A DNA stretch of 64,000 nucleotides, taken from contig DATKPC010000116.1 of the NCBI GenBank assembly GCA_035524275.1, forward strand, positions 1 to 64,000, read 5' to 3'. The first letter of the stretch is position 1. Each line of letters opens with the position of its first letter. The notes beneath the pieces are model-generated. The model searched no databases. It saw only the letters and a list, made by a program, of their open reading frames with translations, and had not been told where the DNA came from. A program made the position numbers and the translations under genes. Shown in pieces: positions 9,623-17,679 of the stretch. Origin of the DNA: DATKPC01 sp035524275. Lineage in GTDB: Bacteria; Pseudomonadota; Gammaproteobacteria; Burkholderiales; Burkholderiaceae_F.

Positions 9623-10111
9623 CTATGCGCCCGGTTCGCGATCCCAGTAGTCGACGTGCGCCTCGGCGTGCGTGATGTGCCGCACCGCGCCGCCGCCGCC
9701 GAACGCGGCGATCTTGCGGGCGTCCGGGTACTCGCAGATCTCGACGTCCTTTCGCGTGCTGATCGACAGGTACGCCAGTTCCTCGTCGGAATCGTTGATG
9801 ATCTGGTGGGCCGTCTCCGGCCCGCCGGTCGGGCAGCAGATCACGTCGCCGGCGCGGATGCCGCGCTTCTCGCTGCCGTAGCGCAGCGTTCCGCGGCCGC
9901 GGACGATGAAGAACATCTCCTCCTCGGCGCGGTGGCTGTGGAAAGGGCAGGAACACTTCCCCGGCGGAACGACGTCGTACGAATACCCGAGGTCACGCGC
10001 GCCGACGAGCGGGCCGATGCGCACGCCGTCGGTGCGGTAGCGAACGCCCTGCTCGAAGCGCTCGAGCTTCAGGTCGTCGATATTGACGACGCGCGTGTCG
10101 ATCGTGCCCAT
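9623..10111 (-). CDS. cupin-domain protein
   Basis: 162 residues. A single cupin barrel: the first motif appears as CPFHSHRAEEEMFFIVRGRG (about residues 54-73, His-His-Glu metal ligands) and the second as GPETAHQIINDSDEE (His). Such proteins bind a metal and either act as small enzymes (isomerase, dioxygenase) or bind ligands; the substrate is unknown. The start MGTIDTRVV is chosen because GGGAGCCACCG precedes it; an upstream in-frame ATG would add 32 low-quality residues. Transcribed alone, with 176 bp to the large membrane gene downstream of which it is not co-oriented in an obvious operon. Confidence 0.8.
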   Translation of the reverse strand: MGTIDTRVVNIDDLKLERFEQGVRYRTDGVRIGPLVGARDLGYSYDVVPPGKCSCPFHSHRAEEEMFFIVRGRGTLRYGSEKRGIRAGDVICCPTGGPETAHQIINDSDEELAYLSISTRKDVEICEYPDARKIAAFGGGGAVRHITHAEAHVDYWDREPGA

Positions 10112-10334
10112 CGGTGGCTCCCGTTTCGTCGCGTGTCCAGGCGCAGCGCACCTTCGCGACTCGACGGGCGCGCTTCCGCATTGATAGCACGGGCGCCACG
10201 ACGGCACGTTGCAACGCGATGTGCGCCCGGACGGACCCGGCGGCGACTCGGAGGGCGGCGGCCCACGCGCCCCGCGCCCCGGATGCCGCCCGCGACCGGC
10301 GCGCTGCCGAAAGCGGCAGCGCGCGCGCCGGATC

Positions 10335-10682
10335 TCAGCCGGCCGCGGTACGCCGCGAGCCGCGGGACGCGACGTTGCGCGCGATCTGCAGCCACTCCTG
10401 CCGCAGGCCGAGGACGAGCCCCATCCCGGCGACTTCGAGGGCCTTCATGCCGGGGACGCGGCCGGCCTTGAGCATCGCGGTGATTTCGCCGCCGCGCGGC
10501 ATATGGCCCAACGCGCGATCGAAGTTCGGCACGACGTAGAGCCCCTGCTGGTTGACCGCCGGCAGGCCGCCCAACGCCAGGACCTCCTCGACGACGCAGC
10601 CGCCGACGACCATGGGCTTCAGTCTTTCGAAGGCCCGCTCGATGACCGTGCTTCGCCGACCCGGGGCCTGCGCGCCATCCAT
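10335..10682 (-). CDS. small protein of unknown function
   Basis: 115 residues starting at MDGAQAPGRR, chosen because GAGGAGAGG lies six bases upstream. I do not recognise it. The middle (LKPMVVGGCVVEEVLALGGL; GLYVVPNFDRALGHMPRGGE) mixes hydrophobic strands with a helix and has no signal peptide; the end is basic (RGSRRTAAG). Possibly a small cytoplasmic or nucleic-acid-associated protein, but that is a guess. The AT-rich island at 10835-10880 upstream may hold its promoter. Confidence 0.5.
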   Translation of the reverse strand: MDGAQAPGRRSTVIERAFERLKPMVVGGCVVEEVLALGGLPAVNQQGLYVVPNFDRALGHMPRGGEITAMLKAGRVPGMKALEVAGMGLVLGLRQEWLQIARNVASRGSRRTAAG

Positions 10683-10985
10683 GACGATCCTCTCCTCGAA
10701 GCGCGGGCCCGCGCCACGATGGGCGCCACCTGCACTTCCACTCCCAAACCACCCCCGCGGCCGCCCCTGTCGTCGGAGTTCCGGCGCGCGTCCCCTACGT
10801 CCGACGTTTCGCCGACTCATCTGAAGGGATGAATCGATGGATAGCCGAACTAAGCTAGAGACTAACAAGTGTTTTCCCATAAGTAAGGTACCGATCCGCG
10901 CGATGGGGTGGCGTCAGGGGCCCGAAGGCATACCGCATAAATGCGATTCGCTCTGGGCGCCGGCTGGGCGCCGGCTGGGCGCCCG
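10683..10985. other. non-coding stretch upstream of the small unknown gene
   Basis: 303 bp without a gene I can support. The right part (10835-10880) is an AT-rich island unlike its surroundings, probably promoter DNA for the 115-residue protein on minus. The left end meets three 11-bp repeats that run into the stop codon of the aminotransferase gene. Nothing else seen. Confidence 0.4.
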
Positions 10986-10987
10986 CT
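10955..10987. repeat. three tandem 11-bp repeats at the 3' end of the aminotransferase gene
   Basis: Units GGGCGCCGGCT, GGGCGCCGGCT and GGGCGCCCGCT occupy 10955-10965, 10966-10976 and 10977-10987. The last unit overlaps the TAG stop (10986-10988) of the minus-strand gene. Each unit is itself a short palindrome (GGCGCC). Confidence 0.8.
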
Positions 10988-12242
10988 AGGCACCTCTCGT
11001 CAGCAGCGAACCCAGGATGGCCAGGCCCTCGTCGACTTCCGCCTCGCCGACGTCGAGCGCCGGCATCAGCCGCAGCCGCTTCCGGCGCACCGGATTGACG
11101 AGCAGGCCCGGGACCACGCCATCGTGGCCAGCGCGCGAGCGCGCCGCGTCGGCCACGTCCTGGGCGACCCGGTGGTGCGGAAGGTCGATCGCCAGCAGCA
11201 GGCCTCGCCCGTCGGACGGCGGCAGGCCGAGCCTCGCCGCCACGCGGTCGAGCCCGGCGCGCAACCTCGCGCTTCGCGATTCGACGGCCGCGAGAAAACC
11301 GGGCGCCGCAACCACGTCCAGCACCGCGAGCGCCGCGGCGCAGACCAGGGCGTTGCCGTTGTACGTGCCGCCCTGGTCCCCCGGCTCGAAACAGCAGGCG
11401 CTCTCGCGAGCCAGCACGGCGCCGATCGGAACGCCGCCGCCGAGTCCCTTGCCGAGCGTCAGGATGTCCGGGCGAATGCCCGACCGCGTGTGCGCCCACA
11501 TCGAACCGGTCCGCCCGATCCCGGTCTGCACTTCGTCGAGCACGAGCAGCAGTCCGCGCTCGTCGCAAAGGCGCCGCAGGCCGCGCAGGAATCCGTCGCT
11601 CGCCTCGATGACGCCGGCCTCGCCCTGGATCGGTTCGACCATCACCGCGACCGTCCGCGACCCGACGCAGGCGGCCACGCTGTCGAGGTCGTTGAGACGG
11701 GCCTTCGGGAACCCGGCGACCTTGGGTTCGAAAAGTCTTTCGAAGCCCGGCTTGCCGCTGGCGCTCATCGTCGCCAGCGAACGCCCGTGGAAGGCGTTCG
11801 CGAACGTGACGATCTCGAAAGCGCCGCCGCGGTGCGCCTGCCCGAACTTGCGCGCGAGCTTGATCGCGCCCTCGTTGGCCTCGGCGCCGCTGTTCGCGAT
11901 GAAGCAGCGGTCGAGGCCGCTCAACGCGGCAAGGCGAGCCGCGAGTTCCGCGGCACGATCGCTGTAGAAGCCGGGCCCCGCCTGGAGCAGGCACTGCGCC
12001 TGCGCGTGGAGCGCGGTCGCGACCGCGGCCGGCGCGTGACCCAACGTGTTGACGGCCCAACCCTGGACGAAATCCAGGTAACGCCGCCCTTCCGAATCCC
12101 AGATCCAACTGCCGCGACCTCGCGTGAACACGACGTCGGGCCGCGTGGCGATGGCCATCAGCGCCGCGGTCGGATAAGCGGCGAAAGGGCGGACCGGGTC
12201 GGGGCCCGCGGGTTCGTGATCGAGAACGTCGGCAGTCGTCAT
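10986..12242 (-). CDS. argD: acetylornithine-type aminotransferase (class III PLP)
   Basis: 418 residues, cytoplasmic. Likely converts N-acetylornithine and 2-oxoglutarate to N-acetylglutamate semialdehyde and glutamate in arginine synthesis. Family marks: ANSGAEANEGAIKLAR, FANAFHGRSLATMS, EPIQGEAGV, LVLDEVQTGIGRTG and the PLP lysine in TLGKGLGGGVPIGA. Succinylornithine or GABA-type activity cannot be excluded. The start MTTADVLD is preceded by CGGAGCGAAGACC. Upstream lies a 230-nt structured leader with an arginine-rich leader peptide, which supports the arginine assignment. Three 11-bp repeats run into the stop codon. Confidence 0.85.
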   Translation of the reverse strand: MTTADVLDHEPAGPDPVRPFAAYPTAALMAIATRPDVVFTRGRGSWIWDSEGRRYLDFVQGWAVNTLGHAPAAVATALHAQAQCLLQAGPGFYSDRAAELAARLAALSGLDRCFIANSGAEANEGAIKLARKFGQAHRGGAFEIVTFANAFHGRSLATMSASGKPGFERLFEPKVAGFPKARLNDLDSVAACVGSRTVAVMVEPIQGEAGVIEASDGFLRGLRRLCDERGLLLVLDEVQTGIGRTGSMWAHTRSGIRPDILTLGKGLGGGVPIGAVLARESACCFEPGDQGGTYNGNALVCAAALAVLDVVAAPGFLAAVESRSARLRAGLDRVAARLGLPPSDGRGLLLAIDLPHHRVAQDVADAARSRAGHDGVVPGLLVNPVRRKRLRLMPALDVGEAEVDEGLAILGSLLTRGA

Positions 12243-12299
12243 GGTCTTCGCTCCGGGTGGTTCGGGAAGCGAAGGCCTGGAGGCCGCCCGCGGCTCGCG

Positions 12300-12328
12300 C
12301 CATGCCCGCCGTGTCGGGCATGGCGGGC
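12300..12328 (-). promoter_or_regulatory. alternative hairpins before argD-like start
   Basis: CCATGCCC (12300-12307) pairs perfectly with GGGCATGG (12316-12323), while GCCCGCC (12304-12310) pairs perfectly with GGCGGGC (12322-12328). The two stems share bases and exclude each other, as in a switchable leader, 58-86 nt before the start codon. Confidence 0.45.
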
Positions 12329-12339
12329 GTTGAAACGAC

Positions 12340-12365
12340 AAGGCCACGAGGGGTCTCGTGGCCTT
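12340..12365 (-). terminator. terminator-like hairpin in the argD leader
   Basis: Perfect 11-bp inverted repeat AAGGCCACGAG / CTCGTGGCCTT with a 4-base loop, followed on the minus strand by GTCGTTT. The T-run is short, so it is a weak intrinsic terminator or an attenuator that needs help. It lies downstream of the arginine-rich leader peptide and upstream of the aminotransferase gene; it could also serve as the terminator of the LytTR gene 188 bp upstream. Confidence 0.5.
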
Positions 12366-12373
12366 CGGTGGTC

Positions 12374-12433
12374 GGGCGCCGAGAAGTTCGGAGCCCAGGC
12401 GAAACGAAACCTCTCAACGTCGTCGTCGAGAGG
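12374..12433 (-). promoter_or_regulatory. leader RNA stems 1 and 2 over arginine codons
   Basis: Stem 1 (12410-12433) pairs CCTCTCGACG with CGTTGAGAGG, ten pairs including one G-T, and covers the last four arginine codons and stop of the leader peptide. Stem 2 (12374-12396) pairs GGGCTCCGA with TCGGCGCCC with one mismatch. Together with the hairpin at 12340-12365 this is the serial-stem layout expected of ribosome-mediated attenuation. Confidence 0.45.
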
Positions 12434-12476
12434 ATCGTCGGGACGGGGCCCGCGTCGATGTCGAATCGGTGTTCAC
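12414..12476 (-). CDS. putative arginine-rich leader peptide (20 aa)
   Basis: Reading from GTG at 12476 gives VNTDSTSTRAPSRRSSRRRR and a TGA. Seven of 20 residues are arginine, five of them encoded by CGA, a codon that is scarce in GC-rich genomes and slow to decode. The end of the peptide lies inside RNA stem 1. A -10-like TATGCT ends six bases before the GTG, so the mRNA would be leaderless. Position directly upstream of an acetylornithine aminotransferase makes arginine-sensing attenuation a reasonable reading. The short length and repetitive GACGACGAC sequence mean it could be chance. Confidence 0.4.
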   Translation of the reverse strand: MNTDSTSTRAPSRRSSRRRR

Positions 12477-12482
12477 GCGCGC

Positions 12483-12488
12483 AGCATA
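12483..12488 (-). promoter_or_regulatory. -10-like TATGCT before leader peptide
   Basis: TATGCT on the minus strand, six bases upstream of the leader peptide GTG. No good -35 at 17 bp. It would start transcription at or next to the GTG. Confidence 0.35.
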
Positions 12489-12552
12489 TCGCAGTTCCGG
12501 GTGCGCCCGACGCCGGCACGCCGACGCTTGCGGTTGCGCATCGCGACCGCTG

Positions 12553-13338
12553 TCACATCTGCCGGAACAGGTGCAGGTAGCTGCGACTCACCGGCAGCAC
12601 CTCGTCGCGCCCTTTCAGGTGGATGTCGGCCGTCTCGTTGGCGCCACGCGTCACGTGGCTGATCGCATCCAGATTGACGACGACCGCGCGATGAACCTGC
12701 GCAAATCGCGTCGCGTCGAGCTGCACGACGATCTCCTTCAGCGGCGTGCGAATCAACGCTTCGCCCGGTCGCCCGGCATCGCCGCGCCACGCGACCAGCG
12801 TGTATTTCTCGTCCGAACGCAGGTAGTCGATTTCCTCGACCGGGATCAGGCGCAGCGACGAGCCGACCGTGGCGCGGATCCAGCGCAGCGGCGCGGGCGT
12901 GCTCGCGCCGCGCAGGCGCGTCGCGAGTTCCTGCAGCAGGACGCCGGCATCCAGCGCGGGCTCGGCTGCGCGAAGGCGATCCTTGATGCGCTCGACCGTC
13001 TCGGCGAGCCGATCCGCCTCGACGGGCTTCACGAGGTAGTCCAGCGCGCCGCGGTCGAATGCCTGCACGGCATACCGATCGAACGCGGTGACGAAGACCA
13101 GGTGCGCGCGGCGCCCGATCAGGCGCGCGGCGTCCACGCCCGACATGCCCGGCATGTGGACGTCGAGGAAGCAGACCTGCGGCGCAAGCTCCTCCACCAG
13201 CGCGACGGCCTCGCGCCCGTTGCGCGCCTGCCCCACGACCTGCAGCTGCGGCCATGCGATGGCGAGCTGCCGCACCAGCGTCTCGCGCAACAGCGGCTCG
13301 TCGTCGGCGATCAGCGCGGTCGGCGGGCTCGGGTTCAT
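12553..13338 (-). CDS. LytTR-family response regulator
   Basis: 261 residues. Residues 5-120 are a CheY-like receiver with phospho-acceptor Asp59 in CFLDVHMPGMSG and acidic pocket ADDEP; residues about 155-258 are a LytTR DNA-binding domain (WIRATVGSSLRLIPVEEIDYLRSDEKYT split over two strands, then RTPLKEIVVQLD and RSYLHLF). AlgR/LytR type. Its ATG overlaps the stop of the sensor kinase gene by four bases (ATGA), so the two are translationally coupled and form one two-component system. Target genes are not evident here. Confidence 0.9.
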   Translation of the reverse strand: MNPSPPTALIADDEPLLRETLVRQLAIAWPQLQVVGQARNGREAVALVEELAPQVCFLDVHMPGMSGVDAARLIGRRAHLVFVTAFDRYAVQAFDRGALDYLVKPVEADRLAETVERIKDRLRAAEPALDAGVLLQELATRLRGASTPAPLRWIRATVGSSLRLIPVEEIDYLRSDEKYTLVAWRGDAGRPGEALIRTPLKEIVVQLDATRFAQVHRAVVVNLDAISHVTRGANETADIHLKGRDEVLPVSRSYLHLFRQM

Positions 13339-14414
13339 GAATGCCCCGGCTTGGCCGGAAAGTCCACCTCCGCCGTCACGCCGCGCGGCGAATGCGAGCC
13401 GACGCGAAGTTGCGCGTCGTTCGAGAACGCAAGCTGCAGCCGCTCGCGCAACGTCGACAGGCCGGTGCCCAGGCCGTCGACATCCTCCCGCAGCCCGACG
13501 CCAGTATCGGTCACGCGGGCGCGGCAACGACCGTCGCGCACCTCGACGCTCACGTCGATGCGCCCGCCGACCTCGCTCGGGTCGATGCCGTGCCGAACGG
13601 CGTTTTCCACGAGAGGCATCAGCGTCATCGGGGGGCAGCGCAGCGCCATGGCCGCGGCATCGGCCTGCACGTCGAACTGCAGCCGGTCGGGCATCCGCAT
13701 GTGCATCAGCTCCAGGTAGGCCCGCACGAGCTGCAGTTCCTGGCCCATCGTCGTCATCGGCTCGTGCAGCCGGGGCACGGCCGCGCGCAGGTAGGCGATC
13801 AGGCTGCCCAGCACGCTGGAAGCCTGCGGCGAACCGGACTCGACGAGCGCCCGGACATTGGCGAGGCAATTGAAAAGGAAATGCGGCTCGACCTGCGCCT
13901 GCAGCAACCGCAGCCGCGCGTCCAGCGCCCTGCGTTCCAGTTCGCTGCGCTCCAGGTCGAACGCGAGAGCCTGCGCGCGCGCGTCGGCATCGCGTTGCCG
14001 CAGCATCGCGGTCATCGCCAGCCACGGGGCAAGTACGAGACCGGTGACCGACAGCACCGTGAAACCCGCCAGCCGCAACTCGTCCTGCCAGAACGGCGGC
14101 TCCCCGCCGGGTGTCGAGAGCACGTAGATCGACATGACCGCCACCGGAACGGCCAGCGCGACGCCCAGGGCCTGCAGCGCCCAGCGCGCGAGCCACGCGG
14201 GCAACCGTGCCGGCCACTGCTCGAGCAGCCCGAACGCGAGCAGCGCCAGGAAGCCGACGACCAGCGCCCGGCCGATGAGCACGACGAGCGGCGTAATCCA
14301 GATCGGGCTGATGATGACCGCCAGCACCGCGGAGGCGCCGAGCGAGTAGACCACGCGGCGCGGATCCAGGATCCGGCGCCACCCGGAGGGCACGGCACGC
14401 GCACGCGTCGACAT
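13335..14414 (-). CDS. LytS/AlgZ-type sensor histidine kinase
   Basis: 359 residues. Four to five membrane segments in residues 20-135 (VVYSLGASAVLAVIIS; LVVLIGRALVVGFLALLAFG; ALGVALAVPVAVMSIYVLS; LAGFTVLSVTGLVLAPWLAM), a short coiled linker rich in Arg and Glu (138-170), then a His_kinase domain with His178 in VEPHFLFNC and an ATPase domain with N-box VENAVRHG and G-box GVGLREDVDGLGTGLSTLRER. The start is the ATG at 14414. Partner of the LytTR regulator that overlaps its stop. No extracellular sensor domain, so the signal is probably sensed in the membrane. Confidence 0.9.
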   Translation of the reverse strand: MSTRARAVPSGWRRILDPRRVVYSLGASAVLAVIISPIWITPLVVLIGRALVVGFLALLAFGLLEQWPARLPAWLARWALQALGVALAVPVAVMSIYVLSTPGGEPPFWQDELRLAGFTVLSVTGLVLAPWLAMTAMLRQRDADARAQALAFDLERSELERRALDARLRLLQAQVEPHFLFNCLANVRALVESGSPQASSVLGSLIAYLRAAVPRLHEPMTTMGQELQLVRAYLELMHMRMPDRLQFDVQADAAAMALRCPPMTLMPLVENAVRHGIDPSEVGGRIDVSVEVRDGRCRARVTDTGVGLREDVDGLGTGLSTLRERLQLAFSNDAQLRVGSHSPRGVTAEVDFPAKPGHS

Positions 14415-14787
14415 GCAGCCAGTATCGCAAGACGCGGCCCGCCGCTGAAGGGGATGCGGACGAACGACGGATTCCGGGCCCCGAACCACGCGGTCACGCG
14501 ACGAGTCGCGGTCCGGCAGGATCGTCGTCACCGCTTTCGCGGCGTCCGACGGTCGCGCCGGTTGCGGCGCGCACCTGAAATACCGGGGCGTGGCGCGGCA
14601 GCGCGATCCTTGAAGCCGACGACATAGGAAACGTCGGAAGACTGAAGATCGTTCACGCGGCCGGCCTGAAGCGGCCCTCTGCCCCACCCGTCGCCCGCGA
14701 ATCGGGAACGAGCCGGGGGACAGGGCCGACCGCTCCCGACCTGCCATTGAGCGCCGACAACCCGCTGCAGCGCCTAGTATCGGCGTG
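14415..14787. other. divergent intergenic region
   Basis: 373 bp between the minus-strand kinase gene and the plus-strand aminotransferase gene. It must hold both promoters. I see a -10-like TAGTAT at 14775-14780 for the plus gene and a small inverted repeat CCGACG/CGTCGG near 14615-14636. No gene supported. Confidence 0.4.
14775..14780 (+). promoter_or_regulatory. -10-like TAGTAT seven bases before the ATG
   Basis: TAGTAT ends seven bases before the ATG at 14788, so transcription would begin at the start codon (leaderless). There is no Shine-Dalgarno sequence in front of this gene, which agrees. The best -35 (TTGAGC, 14747-14752) is 22 bp away, too far for a normal sigma70 promoter. Confidence 0.35.
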
Positions 14788-15936
14788 ATGCGCGACCTCT
14801 TCCTGCTCGACCCCGACCTGGTCTTCCTCAACCACGGCTCCTTCGGCGCGTGTCCGCGCGAGGTGCTCGAGGCACAGCAGCACTGGCAGCTCGAGATGGA
14901 GCGCAACCCGGTCGCGTTCCTCGGGCGGCGCTCCGCGCACCTCCTGGCGCAGGCGCGCGCGGAACTGGGCGTTGCGCTGGGCGCGCGCGGCGAGCACCTG
15001 GTGTTCGTGCCCAACGCGACGACCGGCGTGAACATCGTCGCCCGCTCGTTGCCGCTTTCGGCCGGCGACGAGGTGCTGGCCACGGACCTGGAATACGGCG
15101 CATGCGATGCGGCCTGGCAGCGCGCGTGCGCGCAGCGCGGCGCAAGTTACCGTCGCGTCGCGATCCCGTTGCCTTACGACCGCGACGAGGTGGTCGAGCG
15201 CCTGCTTTCAGCGGCGACGGCGCGCACCCGACTGATCCATGTCAGCCACATCGCCTCGACGACCGCATTGACGCTGCCCGTCGCGCGGATCTGCGCTGCG
15301 GCGCGCGAACGCGGCATCGCTTCGCTTGTCGACGGCGCCCACGCGCCGGGTCAGATCCCGCTCGACATCGACGGGATCGGCGCGGACTTCTACGTCGGCA
15401 ACTGCCACAAGTGGCTCTGCGCGCCGAAGGGCTCCGGTTTCCTGCACGCGCGGCCGGAACACCATGCGCAGCTGGATGCCGCGGTCATCAGTTGGGGATA
15501 CGCCGAGGACACGGGCGGGCATTCCGGCTTCGAGGCCTATCTCGGACGCACGCTGTTCGAGCGTCGCATTCAATGGCAAGGCACGCGCGACATCTCGGCG
15601 TGGCTTTCGGTGCCCGCGGCGCTCCGGTTCCAGGCCCGACACGACTGGCCCGTCGTTCGCGCGCGCTGCCACGAGTTCGCGCGGCACGCGCTCGAGGCAC
15701 TGGCCCGGCGCCACGGCCTGCAGCCGATCGCGCGCGACGACGACTGGGCGCAGATGGCGGCGATACCGGTACCTCCGCAGGACCCGGAGGCGCTGCGCGT
15801 CCGGCTCCTCGACGAAAGCCGGATCGAGATTCCGGTGACGACGCACGCGGGCCGCGTCTTTGTCCGCCTGTCGGTGCAGGGCTACAACACGGCGGAAGAC
15901 ATCGAGCGCCTGCTCGCGGCACCGGCGTTGCGTTGA
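14788..15936 (+). CDS. class V PLP aminotransferase, isopenicillin-N-epimerase-like
   Basis: 382 residues. Fold type I, class V (CefD/NifS superfamily): FLNHGSFGACPREV at the N-terminus, PNATTGVNIV, HVSHIASTTA, VDGAHAPGQIPLDI (PLP-ring aspartate) and the Schiff-base lysine Lys208 in GNCHKWLCAPKGSGFL. The name isopenicillin N epimerase is a family label; with no beta-lactam genes nearby the true role is more likely an amino-acid epimerase, lyase or transaminase of unknown substrate. A GTG three bases upstream (14785) is an alternative start. No ribosome site; a -10-like element lies immediately upstream. Confidence 0.8.
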   Translation: MRDLFLLDPDLVFLNHGSFGACPREVLEAQQHWQLEMERNPVAFLGRRSAHLLAQARAELGVALGARGEHLVFVPNATTGVNIVARSLPLSAGDEVLATDLEYGACDAAWQRACAQRGASYRRVAIPLPYDRDEVVERLLSAATARTRLIHVSHIASTTALTLPVARICAAARERGIASLVDGAHAPGQIPLDIDGIGADFYVGNCHKWLCAPKGSGFLHARPEHHAQLDAAVISWGYAEDTGGHSGFEAYLGRTLFERRIQWQGTRDISAWLSVPAALRFQARHDWPVVRARCHEFARHALEALARRHGLQPIARDDDWAQMAAIPVPPQDPEALRVRLLDESRIEIPVTTHAGRVFVRLSVQGYNTAEDIERLLAAPALR

Positions 15937-15970
15937 ATCGGCGGGACACGCCGCGCGCTGACCGGCGCGG

Positions 15971-16402
15971 TCATGACCCGCCTTCGCGCCGCGTCGCGGA
16001 CGAGGCTCGAGACGGGATGCACTCCACGCGGCGAAACCGGAGCGCCGACCAGTCCTCGTCGATCGCGACCTGCCGAACCGTATCCCACCCCGCCGATCGG
16101 AGCGCGTCCCAGCCGTTGTCGCGATTGAAATCGCACGTCAGCCGCTTCGACGTGCCCTTGGGATAGGCCCACCAGAGCGTCGCGTCGCCGACCGCCTTGC
16201 GCGCCAGCGCCGGCGACAGCCGGTCGACTTCGGCCTTCTTCGTCGCGAACACGAGCGCGAACGCGACCGTCCGGACATCGGCCAGGCGCCGTGCCACCCG
16301 GACGTCGCCGAGCGCGGCGAGCTGCGGCTCGAACGACGCGGGCGCATCGATGACGAGGATCTCCCGCTGGTCCCCGAGGTTCAATTTCGAGAACACGTCC
16401 AT
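15971..16402 (-). CDS. DUF3052-like small protein
   Basis: 143 residues from MDVFSKLNLGDQ. The pattern (short start EILVIDAPASFEP, middle FALVFATKKAEVDRL, then WWAYPKGTSKR and DNGWDALRSAGWDTVRQ with VAIDEDWSALRFR) matches the DUF3052 group, small proteins shaped like a truncated Rossmann methyltransferase but without a clear SAM motif. Function unknown. It follows the aldo/keto reductase gene by 23 bp on the same strand and is probably co-transcribed. Confidence 0.65.
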   Translation of the reverse strand: MDVFSKLNLGDQREILVIDAPASFEPQLAALGDVRVARRLADVRTVAFALVFATKKAEVDRLSPALARKAVGDATLWWAYPKGTSKRLTCDFNRDNGWDALRSAGWDTVRQVAIDEDWSALRFRRVECIPSRASSATRREGGS

Positions 16403-16425
16403 GCCGACGGATCGCCGGACCACCC

Positions 16426-17415
16426 TCAACGGCCGGTCATGCTCGCCATCCGCGCCGGGTACCGGTCGCCCTGCACCGCGATGCCCGACAGCGCGCTGTC
16501 GATCTGCACCAGGTCCTCGGCGGAGAGTCGCAGCGACACGGCGCCCAGGTTCTCCTCCAGGCGCTGCAGCTTCGTGGTTCCGGGAATCGGAACGATCCAC
16601 GGCTTCTGCGACAGAAGCCAGGCCAACGCGATCTGCGCGCGGGTCGCCTTTCGACGGTCGGCAAGCTGGCCGAGGACGTCCACGAGCACCTGGTTGGCTT
16701 TTCGGGCATCCGGCGCGAATCGCGGAACGCTGTTCCGGAAGTCCTTGCTGTCGAAAACCGTGCGGTCGTCGATCGCGCCGGTGAGGAATCCGCGCCCCAG
16801 CGGGCTGAACGGCACGAATCCGATGCCGAGTTCCTGCAGCGTCGGAAGGATCTCCTTCTCCGGCTCGCGCCACCACAGCGAGTATTCGCTCTGGAGCGCC
16901 GCGACCGGATGAACCGCATGCGCGCGACGGATCGTCTGCACGCCGGCCTCCGAGAGCCCGAAATAGCGGACCTTGCCTTGCCGGACCAGGTCCTTGACGA
17001 CGCCCGCGACCTCCTCGATCGGTACGTCGGGATCGACGCGGTGCTGGTAGAAGAGGTCGATGACACCGGTCTTCAGCCGCTTCAGCGACTCGTCCGCCAC
17101 GCGCCGGACGTGTTCCGGCCGACTGTTGGTGCCACGCTGCGCGCCGCTCGCCGGATCGATGTCGAATCCGAATTTCGTCGCGATGACCACGCGATCGCGC
17201 ACCGGCGCGAGGGCCTCGCCGACGACCTCCTCGTTGGCGTAGGGACCATAGACTTCGGCGGTATCGAAAAAGGTCACGCCGCGATCCACCGCGTCGCGAA
17301 TGAGGCGGATCGCCGCCTCCTTGTCGGTCGGCGGCCCGTACGCGTGGCTGAGTCCCATGCAGCCGAGGCCCAATGCCGACACCTCGAGGCCGCCGCCCAA
17401 TCGCCGCTGTTGCAT
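16426..17415 (-). CDS. aldo/keto reductase
   Basis: 329 residues, NADPH-dependent carbonyl reductase of the AKR13/YakC-like type. Catalytic tetrad visible: Asp and Tyr in FFDTAEVYGPYANEE, Lys in VVIATKFG, His in LFYQHRVD. The C-terminal VPIPGTTKLQRLEENLGA is the cofactor-binding signature. The start MQQRRLGGG follows GGGAGCAGAC; the frame is open upstream but poor. Heads a likely two-gene operon with the DUF3052-like gene. Substrate unknown. Confidence 0.9.
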   Translation of the reverse strand: MQQRRLGGGLEVSALGLGCMGLSHAYGPPTDKEAAIRLIRDAVDRGVTFFDTAEVYGPYANEEVVGEALAPVRDRVVIATKFGFDIDPASGAQRGTNSRPEHVRRVADESLKRLKTGVIDLFYQHRVDPDVPIEEVAGVVKDLVRQGKVRYFGLSEAGVQTIRRAHAVHPVAALQSEYSLWWREPEKEILPTLQELGIGFVPFSPLGRGFLTGAIDDRTVFDSKDFRNSVPRFAPDARKANQVLVDVLGQLADRRKATRAQIALAWLLSQKPWIVPIPGTTKLQRLEENLGAVSLRLSAEDLVQIDSALSGIAVQGDRYPARMASMTGR

Positions 17416-17679
17416 GTCTGCTCCCGCGTTCCGGCCCGTCGCGATCGCGAGCCGCAACGGCAAGCATAACGCCCGACGCGGCGGCCGGGATCCACCGCGG
17501 GGACCGGGGGCAGACGGAAGGATCGATCCGATCGATCGCGCCGTGATGGTCTTGCTGCCATCTTGCTGGCGGGATTGCGGCAGCGGCGTGGCCGCGCGCG
17601 CAGGGCGCCTCTCCGGCGACTTGTTTCGGAGGACGTCGTCCCGCGTCGCGCGAGCGCGCGGCGCGGGGCGTCCCGACGT

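Noticed and set aside
12414..12476. threonine-rich reading in another frame of the leader (ILSTTTLRG)
   Set aside because: No start codon near the -10 element and the downstream gene is not a threonine or isoleucine gene; the arginine frame has a start, stop and matching stem.
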